The notes beneath the pieces are model-generated. The model made no database searches. It was not told where the DNA came from and saw only the letters and a list, made by a program, of their open reading frames with translations. Made by a program: the position numbers and the translations under genes. Below, one piece after another: positions 34,086 to 45,716 of a stretch of 64,000 nt of DNA (the first letter of the stretch is position 1; each line of letters opens with the position of its first letter). The stretch lies in NCBI RefSeq assembly GCF_019075875.1, contig NZ_JAHOOZ010000001.1, forward strand, positions 3,658,001-3,722,000. The letters are read 5' to 3'. This stretch comes from Novosphingobium sp. G106 (lineage in GTDB: Bacteria > Pseudomonadota > Alphaproteobacteria > Sphingomonadales > Sphingomonadaceae).

Positions 34086-36110
34086 CTACGCGAAGGCAGT
34101 ACTGGTGATCTGGACATGCCAGTTCGTCGGGACATTGTGCCAGGCATTGGCATCATTGCTGACGAAGCCACCATTCGCCTGACCGAGCCATTCGGTGAAT
34201 GCGCCTTTGTCGTCACGCCAGATCACGTCGTCGCGGCCATCGCCGTTGAAGTCGCCGGTGCCGGCGACCTTCCAGTTGGTCGGAACATTGTTCCAGGCAT
34301 TGGCATCGTTGCTGGCGAAGCCGCCATTGGCCTGACCGAGCCATTCGGTGAAAATGCCGCTGTCGTTGCGCCAGATGATGTCGTCCCGCCCGTCGCCGTT
34401 GAAGTCGCCGGTGCCGACGATATGCCAACTGGTCGGAACATTGTTCCAGGCATTCGCATCGTTGCTGACGAAGCCGCCGCTCTTCTGACCGAGCCATTCG
34501 GTGAAAGCCCCGCTGTCGTTGCGCCAGATCACATCGTCGCGCCCGTCGCCGTTGAAATCGCCAGTGCCGGCAACCTTCCAGCTGGTCGGCACATCGTTCC
34601 AGGCATTCGCATCGTTACTGACGAAACCGCCGTTGGCCTGGCCGAGCCATTCGGTGAATGCGCCGCTGTCGTTGCGCCAGATCACGTCGTCGCGCCCGTC
34701 GCCGTTGAAATCGCCAGTGCCCACGACATGCCAGCTGGTCGGGGGACTGTTCCAGGCATTCGCATCGTTGCTGACGAAGCCGCCGCTCGCCGTGCCCAGC
34801 CAGTCGGTAATCGCTCCCGAATCGTTCTGCCAAATCAGGTCGGCACGGCCGTCGCCATTGAAGTCGCCTGTGCCGACGACGTGCCAACTGGTCGGAACAT
34901 TGTGCCAGGCATTGCCATCGTTGCTGACGAAGCCGCCGCTCGCCGTGCCCAACCAGTTCGTGAAGGACCCATCTGCATTGCGCCAGACAACGTCGCTACG
35001 CCCGTCGCCGTTGAAATCGCTCGAAGGCGCATCATGGGCCAACGCCAGCGTGGCGCCCCCGTTGCTCACGGCTGCCGGGGTACCGGTCGAGCCGGTCTGG
35101 GAATCGTCGTGGGAAGCCGGAACAGCGTGCGACGCGTACCACTCAGACAAGACGGAGGCGCCATTGTCGGTCGGAGCACTCACCAGGGTGTTCCCCGAGG
35201 GAACCGAACTGCCGTCGGAAGTGGTCTTGTATCCTGTGGCCGCGTTGCCGCTCAGAGTCACAGTCGACCCTTCCACCCTCAAGAACGCCAGCATGTCGGA
35301 GAAGCCGAGCACGGTATTGTCCGATACCGCGCCGCTCGTCGCGCCGGTCAGCATGATGGCGTTCCACATCGTGCCGATCAGGAGGTTGTCGGTGATCGAC
35401 ACACGTTGAAACGTGGTTCCTGCCTCGTCGGTGACGAAGATGCCCTGGGCTACACCACCGTCCCCTCGCGTAACGACGTTTCCTGAGATCGCGATGTCGG
35501 TGGTCGGCCCGGTCTGGCCCGACGTGAATATCTGGATCGCGTCGGGATGATCTCCAGACTGCGGATGAAAGTCCGTAAAGAAGTTGTTCGAAATGGTGAG
35601 ATTGGAGGTGTTGGCGCTTTGAATGCCATCAGATTGCAAATCGTGGAACGACCCTCCCGATATGATCACTCCATTGCTGTTGTACGCAAAAAGGCCCGTT
35701 TCCAACTGGGAAAATTCGCTGTCGGTTACGCTGACCGAGCTGCTGTCCCGTATATATAGGCCGAACATCTTCGCGTAGCCCGAGTCAAGCGCGGGGCCGC
35801 TGACATGGACGTGATCGAAAGAAATGTTCGACGAGCCGAGGACGCCGAAATTGTAGATATTGTTGTCTGCCTGCCCGACCAGATCGAGATCGGTAAAAGC
35901 CAGATTGCTGCTGTTCTTTACGTTCAATCCGGTCAAAACTGCGGGCTTCTCGGGATCGGTCGAGGTGAGCGTCACAGTCGAGGAGAAATTCAGGCCCTCC
36001 AGCCACAGGCCGGCGTAGGTGCCGCTCGCAAGGCTGATCACATCACCGGCCTTAGCCGCCAATGATGCCGCGGACAACTCCGCATTCGTCGAAACATAAA
36101 GGATGCTCAT
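34086..36110 (-). CDS. Beta-helix / FG-GAP repeat protein, probably secreted
   Basis: A 674-aa protein. Residues 1-310 form a right-handed parallel beta-helix (NLTISNNFF, ISGNVVTRGDGG, VSDNTVLGF rungs), like mannuronan epimerases and polysaccharide lyases. After a short linker, six near-identical 51-residue units start at residue 365, each opening with DFNGDGRxDxxW, a calcium-loop-like FG-GAP motif. There is no Sec signal; the start MSILYVSTNAELSAA resembles N-termini of type I-secreted beta-helix proteins. No RTX nonapeptide tail or transporter gene is near. A role in binding or changing an extracellular polysaccharide is inference. A terminator-like hairpin sits right before the ATG. Confidence 0.82.
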   Translation of the reverse strand: MSILYVSTNAELSAASLAAKAGDVISLASGTYAGLWLEGLNFSSTVTLTSTDPEKPAVLTGLNVKNSSNLAFTDLDLVGQADNNIYNFGVLGSSNISFDHVHVSGPALDSGYAKMFGLYIRDSSSVSVTDSEFSQLETGLFAYNSNGVIISGGSFHDLQSDGIQSANTSNLTISNNFFTDFHPQSGDHPDAIQIFTSGQTGPTTDIAISGNVVTRGDGGVAQGIFVTDEAGTTFQRVSITDNLLIGTMWNAIMLTGATSGAVSDNTVLGFSDMLAFLRVEGSTVTLSGNAATGYKTTSDGSSVPSGNTLVSAPTDNGASVLSEWYASHAVPASHDDSQTGSTGTPAAVSNGGATLALAHDAPSSDFNGDGRSDVVWRNADGSFTNWLGTASGGFVSNDGNAWHNVPTSWHVVGTGDFNGDGRADLIWQNDSGAITDWLGTASGGFVSNDANAWNSPPTSWHVVGTGDFNGDGRDDVIWRNDSGAFTEWLGQANGGFVSNDANAWNDVPTSWKVAGTGDFNGDGRDDVIWRNDSGAFTEWLGQKSGGFVSNDANAWNNVPTSWHIVGTGDFNGDGRDDIIWRNDSGIFTEWLGQANGGFASNDANAWNNVPTNWKVAGTGDFNGDGRDDVIWRDDKGAFTEWLGQANGGFVSNDANAWHNVPTNWHVQITSTAFA
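34101..35018 (-). repeat. Six tandem 153-bp coding repeats (FG-GAP units)
   Basis: Six units of exactly 153 bp start (minus strand) at 35018, 34865, 34712, 34559, 34406 and 34253. Each encodes DFNGDGR-x-D-x-x-W, a tryptophan-rich middle with WLG and SNDxNAW, and ends VxGTG. Units 3-6 are most alike, suggesting recent expansion by recombination. They are in frame, with no spacers. Confidence 0.93.
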
Positions 36111-36112
36111 GC

Positions 36113-36138
36113 AAAAGCCCCGCTGCGTCGGGGTTTTT
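36113..36138. terminator. Terminator-like hairpin at the 5' end of the beta-helix gene
   Basis: AAAAGCCCCG and CGGGGTTTTT pair over 10 bp (one G-U) around a 6-base loop, followed by T on both strands. It ends two bases before the ATG at 36110 on the minus strand, where it covers the ribosome-site region. It could stop plus-strand reading or act as a leader hairpin on the gene. Confidence 0.65.
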
Positions 36139-36332
36139 ATCGGATTAAATCATTAATCCCGGGTTTCAGCAGAAAGTGAATCGGGGTGAAAGATCTTAAC
36201 TAGTTGAGGCAGGGGCAATGCTCGGCAGCGAGCTGCGGTCTGAGCTTTCAAGAGCCCTCAGCCTGCCTATGGCCGCAAAGTCGGCGCCACCAGATGAACA
36301 AGGCAGGTGACAGCGGTGACGCATGTGCCACC

Positions 36333-36758
36333 CTAGTACCGGCTAAACAGGACTTTCCCCGTCAATCCCCCCGCGAAGTTGAGTTCCAGCTTCACGTTGT
36401 TCGGATCGGTCACGAAGATCTGCCGGATATCGCCGAACTTGCGGTCGTTCACCGCGTGCTCCACCCCCATCTGCTCGCAGCGCTGCAGCGTTCCGGCGAA
36501 GTCCTCGCAGGTCAGCGCGACGTGGTCGATCGAGCCGGTGGCCGAGCCGCGGTCGAGATCGGCGTGGCGCTCGGCGTGAAGGGCCATGACATGGATGATC
36601 GCCTGGCCGGTGTCATCGAGCAGCCAGGCGCCCTTGAAGCCCATCGCCGCGCCCGGCGTCTCGCCGCGCTGGAAGCCGAGCAAGTCGCCATAAAACTTGG
36701 CGGTCTCGTCGAGGTCGTTGGCAATGATGTTGACGTGGTTGACGCCTTTGACGGCCAT
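36333..36758 (-). CDS. VOC/glyoxalase family protein
   Basis: A 141-aa single VOC-fold protein. It opens GVNHVNIIANDLDETAKFYGDLLGF and carries SIDHVALTCEDFAG at the second half, with ligand-like His residues in both and Glu in VKLELNFAGG. Lactoylglutathione lyase-like or dioxygenase-like roles are possible. GGGAGAAG precedes the ATG. It lies 21 bp downstream of purU, so the two may be in one transcript. Confidence 0.82.
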   Translation of the reverse strand: MAVKGVNHVNIIANDLDETAKFYGDLLGFQRGETPGAAMGFKGAWLLDDTGQAIIHVMALHAERHADLDRGSATGSIDHVALTCEDFAGTLQRCEQMGVEHAVNDRKFGDIRQIFVTDPNNVKLELNFAGGLTGKVLFSRY

Positions 36759-36779
36759 TTTTCTTCTCCCAGCGGCGGG

Positions 36780-37634
36780 TCAGCTCCTGAACACCACCGT
36801 CTTGCTGCCGTTGAGCAGCACCCGGTCCTCCAGATGCAACCGCATGGCTTCTGCCAGCACCCGCCGCTCGATATCCCGGCCCTTGCGGACGAGGTCCTCG
36901 GGAGAGTCGGCGTGGGTGATCGCTTCCACATCCTGATGGATGATCGGGCCTTCGTCCAGATCGGCCGTGACGTAATGTGCGGTCGCCCCGATCATCTTCA
37001 CCCCGCGCGCATGGGCCTGGTGATAGGGCTTGGCGCCCTTGAAGCCGGGCAGGAACGAGTGGTGGATGTTGATGCAGCGGCCCGAGAGCCAGGCCGCCAT
37101 CTCGTCCGAGAGGATCTGCATGTAACGCGCCAGCACGATCAGTTCGGCGCCGGTTTCCTTGACCAGCGCGCGGATCGCGGCTTCCTGCTCGGGCTTAGTG
37201 TCTTTTGTCACCGGCAGGTAGTGGAACGAAATGTCGCCGATCGCCGCCTGATCGAGCACTTCGCGCGGGTGGTTGCAGACGATGCCGACTACATCCATCG
37301 GCATCTCGCCGATGCGGCGGCGATAGAGCAGGTCGGCCAGGCAGTGGTCGAACTTGGACACGAGCAGCAGCACCTTGCGCGGCTTGTCGCGGCTCCGGAG
37401 GTTCCAGGTCATGCCGTATTCGGCGGCAATCCCGGTGAAGCCCGCGCGGATCGCCTCGGGATCGGCAGGGCCGGGATCGAAAGCGACGCGCAAGAAGAAG
37501 TCGCCGTCCTCGGTGTCGCCGAACTGTTGCGCCTCGAGCACGTTTCCGCCCTTGTCGAACAGGTAGGAGGTCACGCGCGCGGTGATGCCGGCGCGATCAC
37601 GGCAGGAAAGCGTCAAGATCTGGACGTCGGTCAT
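36780..37634 (-). CDS. purU: Formyltetrahydrofolate deformylase
   Basis: A 284-aa enzyme that hydrolyses 10-formyl-THF to THF and formate. An N-terminal ACT domain ([20 protein letters not shown]) precedes the formyltransferase-like domain. The catalytic motif is [19 protein letters not shown], followed by [17 protein letters not shown] with the catalytic Asp. Length fits PurU (about 280). The start MTDVQILT is chosen over a longer frame. The start-codon region has only a weak ribosome site. Confidence 0.95.
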   Translation of the reverse strand: MTDVQILTLSCRDRAGITARVTSYLFDKGGNVLEAQQFGDTEDGDFFLRVAFDPGPADPEAIRAGFTGIAAEYGMTWNLRSRDKPRKVLLLVSKFDHCLADLLYRRRIGEMPMDVVGIVCNHPREVLDQAAIGDISFHYLPVTKDTKPEQEAAIRALVKETGAELIVLARYMQILSDEMAAWLSGRCINIHHSFLPGFKGAKPYHQAHARGVKMIGATAHYVTADLDEGPIIHQDVEAITHADSPEDLVRKGRDIERRVLAEAMRLHLEDRVLLNGSKTVVFRS

Positions 37635-37733
37635 GGCGCTTCGCACTTGCCCCTGTTCATGCCGGCGCAGAGCTATCGCGCTTCCGCAGCCATGCAAGCC
37701 CGTGAAATTTCGCGGTCCCTCCCCGGGACGTTG

Positions 37734-38753
37734 CTAGGCTGCTTTCCGCCGGGCCAGTGCCTGCTCGCATTCGGCGAGCAGCGTCGCAATGATGGCGGTC
37801 ACGGGCTCTTCCTTGGTCACCATGCCCACCGATTGCCCGGCCATGATCGAGCCGCGCTCGACGTCGCCATCGATCACCGCACGGCGCAACGCGCCAGCCC
37901 AGAAATGCTCGATCTGGAGCTGCGCCTCGCCCATGTCGACCTTGCCCTCGTCGAGCAGCCGGGCGACCTCTATCTGCTTGGCGGTGAATTCCTCGCTACC
38001 CTTGTTCTTGAGCGCGCGGACCGGGATCACCGGCAGGCGCGGATCGACCTGGACCGAGGCGACGGCATCGCGCGCCGAAGCGCGGAAGAAGGCCTTCTTG
38101 AAGTCGGGGTGGGCAATGCTTTCGCTGGCACAGGCGAAGCGCGTGCCCAGCTGCGCGCCGCAGGCGCCCATCTCGAGGTAGCCGGCCATTGCCTCGCCCC
38201 GCGCGATGCCGCCGGCGACGAAGACGAGGTTGTCCGCGGCGAGCTCGGGCAGGATCTCCTGCGCCAGCACCGAGGTGGAGACCGGGCCGATGTGGCCGCC
38301 GGCTTCCATGCCCTCGATCACCAGCGCGTCGGCGCCCGAGCGCAGCAGCTTCTTGCCCAGCGCCACGGTCGGCGCGAAGCAGAGCACCTTGGCGCCCGAT
38401 GTCTTGATCGCCTCGACCGAGCCCTTGGGCGGGATGCCGCCGGCGAGCACGACATGGCCGACCTTATGTCGTGCGCAGACCTCGATCAGGTCGAACAGCT
38501 GCGGGTGCATCGTGATCAGGTTGACGCCGAACGGCTTGGCGGTGAGCGTTTGTGTCCCCGCAATCTCCTTGTCGAGCAGCTCGGGCGTCATCGCGCCGCA
38601 GGCGATCACGCCGAAGCCGCCGGCATTGCTGATCGCCGCGACGAGGTTGCGCTCGGACACCCACGACATGGCGCCGCAGAGGATCGCATAGTCGCTGCCG
38701 AGGAACTCGGCGCCACGCCGCATCAGATTTTGGGTCAGGGAAAAGTCTGTCAT
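37734..38753 (-). CDS. Nitronate monooxygenase family protein
   Basis: A 339-aa FMN TIM-barrel protein of the nitronate monooxygenase/2-nitropropane dioxygenase family. Visible motifs are ILCGAMSWVSERNLVAAIS, NAGGFGVIA, EGMEAGGHIGP (FMN phosphate/catalytic His region) and VFVAGGIARGEAMAGYL. The family oxidises alkyl nitronates such as propionate 3-nitronate, but some members are enoyl-type reductases. The ATG at 38753 faces katG; the OxyR-like dyad at 38835-38865 lies between, so both genes may respond to peroxide. Confidence 0.88.
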   Translation of the reverse strand: MTDFSLTQNLMRRGAEFLGSDYAILCGAMSWVSERNLVAAISNAGGFGVIACGAMTPELLDKEIAGTQTLTAKPFGVNLITMHPQLFDLIEVCARHKVGHVVLAGGIPPKGSVEAIKTSGAKVLCFAPTVALGKKLLRSGADALVIEGMEAGGHIGPVSTSVLAQEILPELAADNLVFVAGGIARGEAMAGYLEMGACGAQLGTRFACASESIAHPDFKKAFFRASARDAVASVQVDPRLPVIPVRALKNKGSEEFTAKQIEVARLLDEGKVDMGEAQLQIEHFWAGALRRAVIDGDVERGSIMAGQSVGMVTKEEPVTAIIATLLAECEQALARRKAA

Positions 38754-38834
38754 CGGGCAGCCGCTTAGGCGCTGCAAGGTCTGGCGGCAAGACTCGAGAG
38801 GCGCGAAGTGCGGTGCCGCAATCGGTATCTCCAC

Positions 38835-38865
38835 TGATAGTAACGAAGTTTGATCGTTTCTATCA
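38835..38865. promoter_or_regulatory. 31-bp dyad upstream of katG (OxyR-type site)
   Basis: TGATAGTAACGA and TCGTTTCTATCA are 12-bp arms with one mismatch around the 7-bp spacer AGTTTGA. The ATAG...CTAT ends match the OxyR/LysR T-N11-A plan. It starts 57 bp before the katG ATG. OxyR control of katG is well known in other proteobacteria; here it is inferred from sequence alone. Confidence 0.65.
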
Positions 38866-38883
38866 CTCAATCGCATTCGCTAA

Positions 38884-41181
<2,298 letters not shown>

Positions 41182-41201
41182 CACCTTCGGCCGGGTCAGA
41201 G

Positions 41202-41235
41202 CCCCGCCTCCGGCCAGCGTCGGAGGCGGGGTTTT
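41202..41235 (+). terminator. Rho-independent terminator of katG
   Basis: CCCCGCCTCCG (41202-41212) and CGGAGGCGGGG (41221-41231) form a perfect 11-bp stem with an 8-base loop, followed by TTTTCGTTT. It is 20 bp after the katG stop. Confidence 0.9.
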
Positions 41236-41239
41236 CGTT

Positions 41240-41989
41240 TCAGGCAGTCGCCATCACTGGACCTATCGTGCGCGGCGCGCCATCGAGCGCGAAATAGCGC
41301 TCGGGCCGGCCGAGCTGCAGCCGCGCCCGCGCGGCGTCGATCGGTTCGGCCAGCAGCTTCTCATAGTCCTCGCCGAGCAGCCACGTCGCCTGCCGACCCA
41401 ACTGGTAGCCTTCCCAGATCGCCCGCGCAGCAGCGAGACCTTGCGGAGAACGCAGGCCGGTCAACGCTGAGCCGACGGCAATCAGCGCCCAGCCCAGGCC
41501 CTTGGTCTGCGCATAGGAGAAGGCGACGAGGCAAGCCTCGCCCAGCGGATCGTCGGCGCGGTAGCCGGTGAGGACGTGCCAGATGTCGTGCACGTCGCGC
41601 GTCCGCCGGCCGAACCACGACACAGGATGCTGCGCCTCTTGGGGATCGTCGGTGCGGCTGACCGCGGCGAGGCCCTGCGCCGAATAGCCGGTGCGCCGCA
41701 GGAATGCCGCATAAGCCGCGCCGACGCTGCCCTCGGGAAAACGCGCCACCCACGCGGGGTCGGACAGGCGCTCGGCCAGTTCGACGTGCTCATAGGCGAT
41801 GCGCCCGCCTTCGGCGGTACCGAGCAGGCGCTCGTAGCCGCGCTTCGCCGTGCCCGCATTGAGCGCGCGCATGATGCGGAAGACCTGCGCGGTGTCGCCC
41901 GGATGCGCCATCAGCTGCTTCACCGCCTTGAGAGCGCCCGCCCAGTCGCGGCGGGAGGAAAGCTCGATTGCTCTTGCCTGGTCGGTCAT
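41240..41989 (-). CDS. coq4: Coq4 family ubiquinone biosynthesis protein
   Basis: A 249-aa Coq4-type protein. The diagnostic metal motif is in RDVHDIWHVLTGYRADDPLGE. Coq4 acts in ubiquinone synthesis; recent work assigns it to C1 oxidative decarboxylation of the quinone ring. ATG 41989 is chosen; a GTG at 42001 is in frame. It is divergent from a TetR regulator across a palindrome at 42003-42034, which is an unusual degree of control for a quinone gene. Its C-terminus is close to the katG terminator, which it faces. Confidence 0.9.
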   Translation of the reverse strand: MTDQARAIELSSRRDWAGALKAVKQLMAHPGDTAQVFRIMRALNAGTAKRGYERLLGTAEGGRIAYEHVELAERLSDPAWVARFPEGSVGAAYAAFLRRTGYSAQGLAAVSRTDDPQEAQHPVSWFGRRTRDVHDIWHVLTGYRADDPLGEACLVAFSYAQTKGLGWALIAVGSALTGLRSPQGLAAARAIWEGYQLGRQATWLLGEDYEKLLAEPIDAARARLQLGRPERYFALDGAPRTIGPVMATA

Positions 41990-42002
41990 CGTTCGACTCA
42001 CT

Positions 42003-42034
42003 ATCTGATAATCTATATTTTCAAATTGTCAGAT
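42003..42034. promoter_or_regulatory. Palindromic operator candidate between coq4 and TetR gene
   Basis: ATCTGATAAT (42003-42012) and ATTGTCAGAT (42025-42034) are inverted with one mismatch around 12 AT-rich bases. The whole 55-bp gap is AT-rich, so it likely carries both promoters. The site would suit the adjacent TetR protein. Confidence 0.6.
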
Positions 42035-42044
42035 TGAGTCGGTT

Positions 42045-42626
42045 ATGTCAAGACGGGGCATGAGCAAAACCAAGGAACGGCTCTACGGCGGCCAGAGCCA
42101 GGAAGCCCGCGTTGCCGAACGCCGCGAAAAGCTGATGCAGGCGGCAGCCAAGCTCTATGGCGCGGCGGGCACCACGGGGGTTTCGGTCACGGCGATCTGC
42201 GCCGAGGCAGGCCTGACCCCGCGCTATTTCTACGAAAGCTTCGTCAGCCGCGAGGCGCTGCTGCTCGCGGTGTTCCGCCAGGTCTGCGATCATCTGATCT
42301 TCGACGTGACCGAAGCGATCGACCGCAAGGCTCCGACGGACAGCGCGCTGGCCGCCTTCTTCCGCCTGCTGTCAGAGCATCCCGATCTCGCGCGGGTATT
42401 CCTCGTCGAGACCGACCACCACGATCCCGAAATGCTCAAGGTCGGCCGCGGCATGCTCGACCAGCTAGCGGCGCTGATCGCGCCCGACGTGGCCGATCCC
42501 CTCGCCCGCGTCGGCGCGATGGGCGCGGTGCTGCGCATGGCGCGGTTCTGGATCGAGGGCGACTATGCCGAGCCAGTCGCCCACATGGCCGCCTTGGCGC
42601 GGCGGTTCGTCGACGCAGCGGCCTAA
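42045..42626 (+). CDS. TetR/AcrR family transcriptional regulator
   Basis: A 193-aa TetR-type repressor. The helix-turn-helix is at about residues 25-70 (VSVTAICAEAGLTPRYFYESF, the YFYESF ending being typical), followed by VSREALLLAVFRQV. ATG 42045 has GAG at six bases; ATG 42060 is in frame. It is divergent from coq4 and probably binds the palindrome at 42003-42034. The ligand is unknown; a lipid- or quinone-related signal is only a guess. Confidence 0.87.
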   Translation: MSRRGMSKTKERLYGGQSQEARVAERREKLMQAAAKLYGAAGTTGVSVTAICAEAGLTPRYFYESFVSREALLLAVFRQVCDHLIFDVTEAIDRKAPTDSALAAFFRLLSEHPDLARVFLVETDHHDPEMLKVGRGMLDQLAALIAPDVADPLARVGAMGAVLRMARFWIEGDYAEPVAHMAALARRFVDAAA

Positions 42627-42671
42627 GAGAGTTCAGCTAGCCCAGCTCATCCTGCGGGACCGCCACGGAAT

Positions 42672-43529
42672 CTAGGTCGTGTAAAGCGTGACGAGAAAGA
42701 TCGCGAACCGGTAGCCGGGCACCAGCGCCGCGACTATCGCCGCCAGGGCGAATGCCGCGGCGGCGCGAACCGCCGGCCGCGCGTCGTGCACCGCGCCCAA
42801 CATCAAGAAGAGATAAACGGCGCATGCCGCGAAGGCGATCAGCGAAAGCCCGATGTCGATCGCCGGGGACGCCAGGCCCTCCCCGCCCGCCAGCAGGTCG
42901 ATCTCGACTACCGCCAGTTCAGCGCAGAACACGAGCAGGACGAAGACGTAGAGGTGCAGCGAGAACACCAGATGCACGCCGATCGGCCTGTGCCGGACGT
43001 AGAACATCGCGGCGGCGAATGGCGTGAAGGCCAGGGCCATCAGGATGATGAGCGACTTGGCGTTCAGCATCGCCGCCCGGTCGAACAGCGGCGCGAAAGC
43101 GGCGAGCGTCGTGTGCCGTGCCTGCAGGCGGTCCGCAACGAGCCGCCCGGCCAGTACGCTCCAGTCCTGACCATGCAGATGCGAGGCCAGCGGTGAGGAG
43201 AAGATGCTGGTGTGAGTCAGCGACTGCATGCCGAAGAATAGCGCGTTGGCGATCAGGAAGAGCGGCAGTGGCCCGAGATAGGCGCGCCGCTCGCCGCGCA
43301 CATGCGCCACGGTGAGCGCGCCCGGTTTCAGCAATAGCAGCCGGAAACTGCGGAGCAGCCGCCCATCGATGCTGCTCAAACCATTGAACAACTGGGTAGC
43401 GAGATCGCGCGCCGTAAGATCGAGCGGCCGCAGCGGCTCCTCGCCGCATTGCGAACAATAAGGCGTCGTGCGTTGCCGCTCGCAGCTCGGGCAGATCCAG
43501 CGTTTCGTCCTGACAGAAGGCTCGGCCAT
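42672..43529 (-). CDS. DUF3667 family zinc-ribbon membrane protein
   Basis: A 285-aa protein. It begins with a zinc ribbon (CPSCERQRTTPYCSQCGEE), then the DUF3667 segment (LATQLFNGLSSIDGRLLRSF), followed by five or so hydrophobic helices in the C-terminal two thirds (for example FAACAVYLFLMLGAV and AFALAAIVAALVPGY). The function of the family is unknown. It stands alone between a TetR gene and lysC. Confidence 0.82.
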   Translation of the reverse strand: MAEPSVRTKRWICPSCERQRTTPYCSQCGEEPLRPLDLTARDLATQLFNGLSSIDGRLLRSFRLLLLKPGALTVAHVRGERRAYLGPLPLFLIANALFFGMQSLTHTSIFSSPLASHLHGQDWSVLAGRLVADRLQARHTTLAAFAPLFDRAAMLNAKSLIILMALAFTPFAAAMFYVRHRPIGVHLVFSLHLYVFVLLVFCAELAVVEIDLLAGGEGLASPAIDIGLSLIAFAACAVYLFLMLGAVHDARPAVRAAAAFALAAIVAALVPGYRFAIFLVTLYTT

Positions 43530-43601
43530 GCTGCGCCCCCTATCGGCAGGCGCAGTCTAGGCGCGAAACGCCTCTCCGACAACCGAACGCAGGCCGGAGC
43601 C

Positions 43602-44858
<1,257 letters not shown>

Positions 44859-44924
44859 GAAACAAAGCTCCTGCATGACAAACGGGGCCTAGGCCCCAAG
44901 CGGGCACGCTGTTAGGGATCGGGG

Positions 44925-45647
44925 ATGACGAATGCAACCATAAGACCCGCAGAGGCCGAGCATTTCGGCAGGCTTGCCGCAGACTGGTGGAATCCCAAGG
45001 GTTCCTCGGCCATGCTGCACAAGCTAAACCCGGTTCGGCTGGGCTTCATCCGCGAGGCGATCGACGCGCACTGGCGCGGCGACTCGCGCGGCCTGAAGCC
45101 GCTGGCAGGCAAACGCGCGCTCGATGTCGGCTGCGGCGCCGGCCTGCTCTGCGAGCCGCTGGCGCGGCTGGGCGGCACGGTGACGGGCGTCGATGCGGCC
45201 GAGGAGAACATCGAGGCCGCGCGCGAGCATGCCAAAGGCTCCGGCCTTGCGATCGAGTACCGCTGGGGCGACATCGGCCAGCTCGGCCTTGTCGACTACG
45301 ACCTCGTCTGCTCGATGGAAGTCATCGAGCACGTCGCCGACAAGCCCGGCTTCATCGCCGCGCTGACCGCTGCGATGAAGCCGGACGGTTTGATGGTGCT
45401 ATCGACCCCCAACCGCACCCCGCAATCGCGGCTGCTGCTGGTCGAAGGCGCCGAACGCCTCGGCGCCATTCCGCGCGGCACCCACCACTGGGGCGATTTC
45501 GTCACACCCGAGGAACTGGGCGAGCTGCTCGCCGATGTCGGCATGACGATGGGCGAGCCGAAAGGCATAGCCTGGTCGCCGACCAAGGGGCTGCATTTGT
45601 CGGATAGTTTGGCGCTGAATTATATCGTTACGGCGGTTCGGGCCTAG
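44925..45647 (+). CDS. ubiG: Ubiquinone O-methyltransferase (UbiG)
   Basis: A 240-aa SAM methyltransferase for both O-methylation steps of ubiquinone. UbiG marks are the start EAEHFGRLAADWWNPKGSS, SAM motif ALDVGCGAGLLCEPLARLG, VCSMEVIEHVADKPGF and LSTPNRTPQSRLLL. It is divergent from lysC. With coq4 it gives two ubiquinone genes within 4 kb, though not in one operon. Confidence 0.96.
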   Translation: MTNATIRPAEAEHFGRLAADWWNPKGSSAMLHKLNPVRLGFIREAIDAHWRGDSRGLKPLAGKRALDVGCGAGLLCEPLARLGGTVTGVDAAEENIEAAREHAKGSGLAIEYRWGDIGQLGLVDYDLVCSMEVIEHVADKPGFIAALTAAMKPDGLMVLSTPNRTPQSRLLLVEGAERLGAIPRGTHHWGDFVTPEELGELLADVGMTMGEPKGIAWSPTKGLHLSDSLALNYIVTAVRA

Positions 45648-45716
45648 TCTGGAAACCGTTGAAGCCGGATATCCAGAATGCGCCGCTTGCCTGCAATGTC
45701 GACGGTAGCGGCAGGT

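Noticed and set aside
34101..35018. CRISPR-like regular repeats
   Set aside because: The 153-bp units are contiguous, in frame and encode FG-GAP motifs; there are no spacers or cas genes.
36204..38768. 854-codon plus-strand open frame
   Set aside because: Antisense across three real genes (VOC, purU, nitronate monooxygenase), so it cannot be one gene.
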